NCBI GenBank assembly: GCA_018830745.1
Contig: JAHJRU010000163.1
Span: forward strand, 1-5,869
From: Chloroflexota bacterium
GTDB taxonomy: Bacteria > Chloroflexota > Dehalococcoidia > Dehalococcoidales > JAHJRU01
Direction: 5' to 3'
Length of the DNA stretch: 5,869 bases
Position numbers and translations under genes: made by a program. How positions within the stretch are numbered: position 1 is the stretch's first letter; every line of letters begins with the position of its first letter. The notes beneath the pieces were generated by a model. The model was given only the letters and a program-made list of their open reading frames with translations. It did not search any database and was not told where the DNA came from. This document shows positions 5,072 to 5,869 of the stretch, piece after piece.

Positions 5072-5869
5072 TGGTGACTATAGCTGTCCTATTAGCCCTC
5101 GCGGGCGTATCCTATTACTACACGATAAAGGCGGTGCGCGCTCATAATAATAAGTGGGTGTACTTTCTGGTACCGGCAATAATAGCGGGTGTGGCTATCC
5201 TCTTATTGCCGATGTTTAAGGGTTATTACTTACCGGGACGGAATGACATGGCGGAGCATACCGGGCATGTTATAGATATAATTCGCTTGGGCTATGCTAC
5301 TAGCCACAACCATTATCCGTTACAGCACATAGTACCGGCACTATTCGCAGGGGTAGCTAATGTACCAGCAAACGTGGCGGCTATGATGGTAATGCCCATG
5401 AGCTACATAGTGTACCTGTTAGGCATGGGGCTACTACTGACACAGATATTTAAGAACAAGCTAGCAGTAGCTATCGGATTGATACTTAGCACACTACTAA
5501 TAGAGCCGATGAGCGGAACCTGGCAAGCTACCAACGTAGCGGCAATGGTTATGCCCCTAGCGCTAGGGGCAGCGCTTAGAGCAATACGAACCGGCTCTAT
5601 TTTCTGGAAGAGCTTTGCCGTCATAATGGCGGTAGCGGTGGCCTTACTACATTATACGGCAATAATAATCTTCGTAGGCGCTATCCTGGCTGCATCTATC
5701 ATATACCGTAACAAGGCGGTAGCAAGCCTTCCCGCCGTGACACTAGCAGTCGGGCTATTATTTATAATGGACCGTCCCATATTATCAGAACTGACGAGCT
5801 ATCTACCGGGGTTACATGTACCGGTATATACCGGAGCGACGGATGCGATAACCACATTTACCCGTAACC
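5032..5869 (+). CDS. Large multi-pass membrane protein, GT-C glycosyltransferase-like; C-terminus beyond window
   Basis: Open from ATG 5032 to the right edge (279 full codons). An in-frame TAA at 4972 with no start codon between fixes this ATG, and GGGGGTGA lies directly before it. About eight hydrophobic segments are visible: roughly 11-30, 43-61, 98-122, 124-141, 144-158, 166-185, 196-222 and 230-247. Between the first and second pairs lies a hydrophilic loop (about 64-97) with GRNDMAEHTGHVIDIIRLG and then HNHYPLQH. An Asp-x3-His in the first large loop, an amphipathic I/V-rich helix ending in Gly and a Tyr-Pro pair before the next membrane segment is the usual plan of GT-C enzymes that transfer sugars from lipid carriers outside the membrane. 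Family membership is inferred, and I cannot name a substrate. Codon use (ATA 20 of 27 Ile; CTA 13 of 35 Leu) is unlike the left-hand genes, suggesting acquisition. It contains two perfect palindromes. Confidence 0.85.
   Translation, partial: MSSYEPTIYTAPVVVTIAVLLALAGVSYYYTIKAVRAHNNKWVYFLVPAIIAGVAILLLPMFKGYYLPGRNDMAEHTGHVIDIIRLGYATSHNHYPLQHIVPALFAGVANVPANVAAMMVMPMSYIVYLLGMGLLLTQIFKNKLAVAIGLILSTLLIEPMSGTWQATNVAAMVMPLALGAALRAIRTGSIFWKSFAVIMAVAVALLHYTAIIIFVGAILAASIIYRNKAVASLPAVTLAVGLLFIMDRPILSELTSYLPGLHVPVYTGATDAITTFTRN
5552..5571. repeat. Perfect 20-bp palindrome inside the membrane-protein gene
   Basis: The half-site TGCCCCTAGC (5552-5561) is followed with no spacer by its exact reverse complement (5562-5571). 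It spans the codons for residues Met174 to Ala180 and contains two CTAG tetranucleotides. Confidence 0.85.
5821..5834. repeat. Perfect 14-bp palindrome
   Basis: CCGGTATATACCGG reads the same on both strands. It lies near the right edge in the same gene and is built from two inverted copies of the TACCGG hexamer that recurs through this gene. Confidence 0.75.

Noticed and set aside
5403..5624. Minus-strand frame of 73 codons inside the membrane gene
   Set aside because: Shadow of the longer plus-strand membrane gene, which has a start, ribosome site and hydrophobic pattern.
1..5869. CRISPR array, rRNA, or intact insertion sequence
   Set aside because: No regularly spaced repeats, no rRNA-like sequence and no transposase frame were seen; the only recombinase is the Xer type.

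Overview
The window looks like a bacterial chromosome segment, probably from an uncultured lineage. The bacterial core is clear: biotin ligase, Xer recombinase, isoaspartyl methyltransferase, Shine-Dalgarno sites and sigma-70-like promoters. The mixture of genes would fit Chloroflexota (Dehalococcoidia-like), but that is an impression and the sequence does not prove it.

Left part (1-1128, minus strand): the 5' portion of a single-domain biotin-protein ligase (birA) runs off the left edge. Upstream of it on the same strand is a short NfeD-type membrane protein with an OB-fold tail. A divergent intergenic region (1128-1244) holds candidate promoters for both directions. It separates the NfeD gene from a plus-strand SpoIIM/DUF95-family membrane protein (1245-1796).

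Middle part (1819-4295, minus strand): a tight four-gene unit is read leftwards from a promoter near 4326-4359. The order is xerD-type tyrosine recombinase, a small Lys-rich tail-anchored protein, protein-L-isoaspartate O-methyltransferase (pcm) and a nitroreductase-family flavoprotein. The gaps are 32, 7 and 20 bases, so one transcript is likely. The unit converges on the SpoIIM-family gene with only 22 bases between the two stop codons, and I see no clear terminator there. The proteins look like unrelated housekeeping or maintenance functions, not one pathway.

Right part (4296-5869): an AT-rich stretch of about 500-700 bases carries several separate inverted repeats and no convincing conserved gene. 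It is followed by a possible small winged-helix-like ORF (4847-5071) and then the start of a large multi-pass membrane protein (5032 to the right edge). The membrane protein has a GT-C-like first loop (Asp-x3-His), a strong preference for ATA and CTA codons, many CTAG tetranucleotides, and two perfect palindromes. The composition differs sharply from everything to the left, so this side is best read as the beginning of an acquired or accessory region, probably for cell-surface glycan or glycosyl transfer. That functional reading is inference. The most interesting material in the window lies here.
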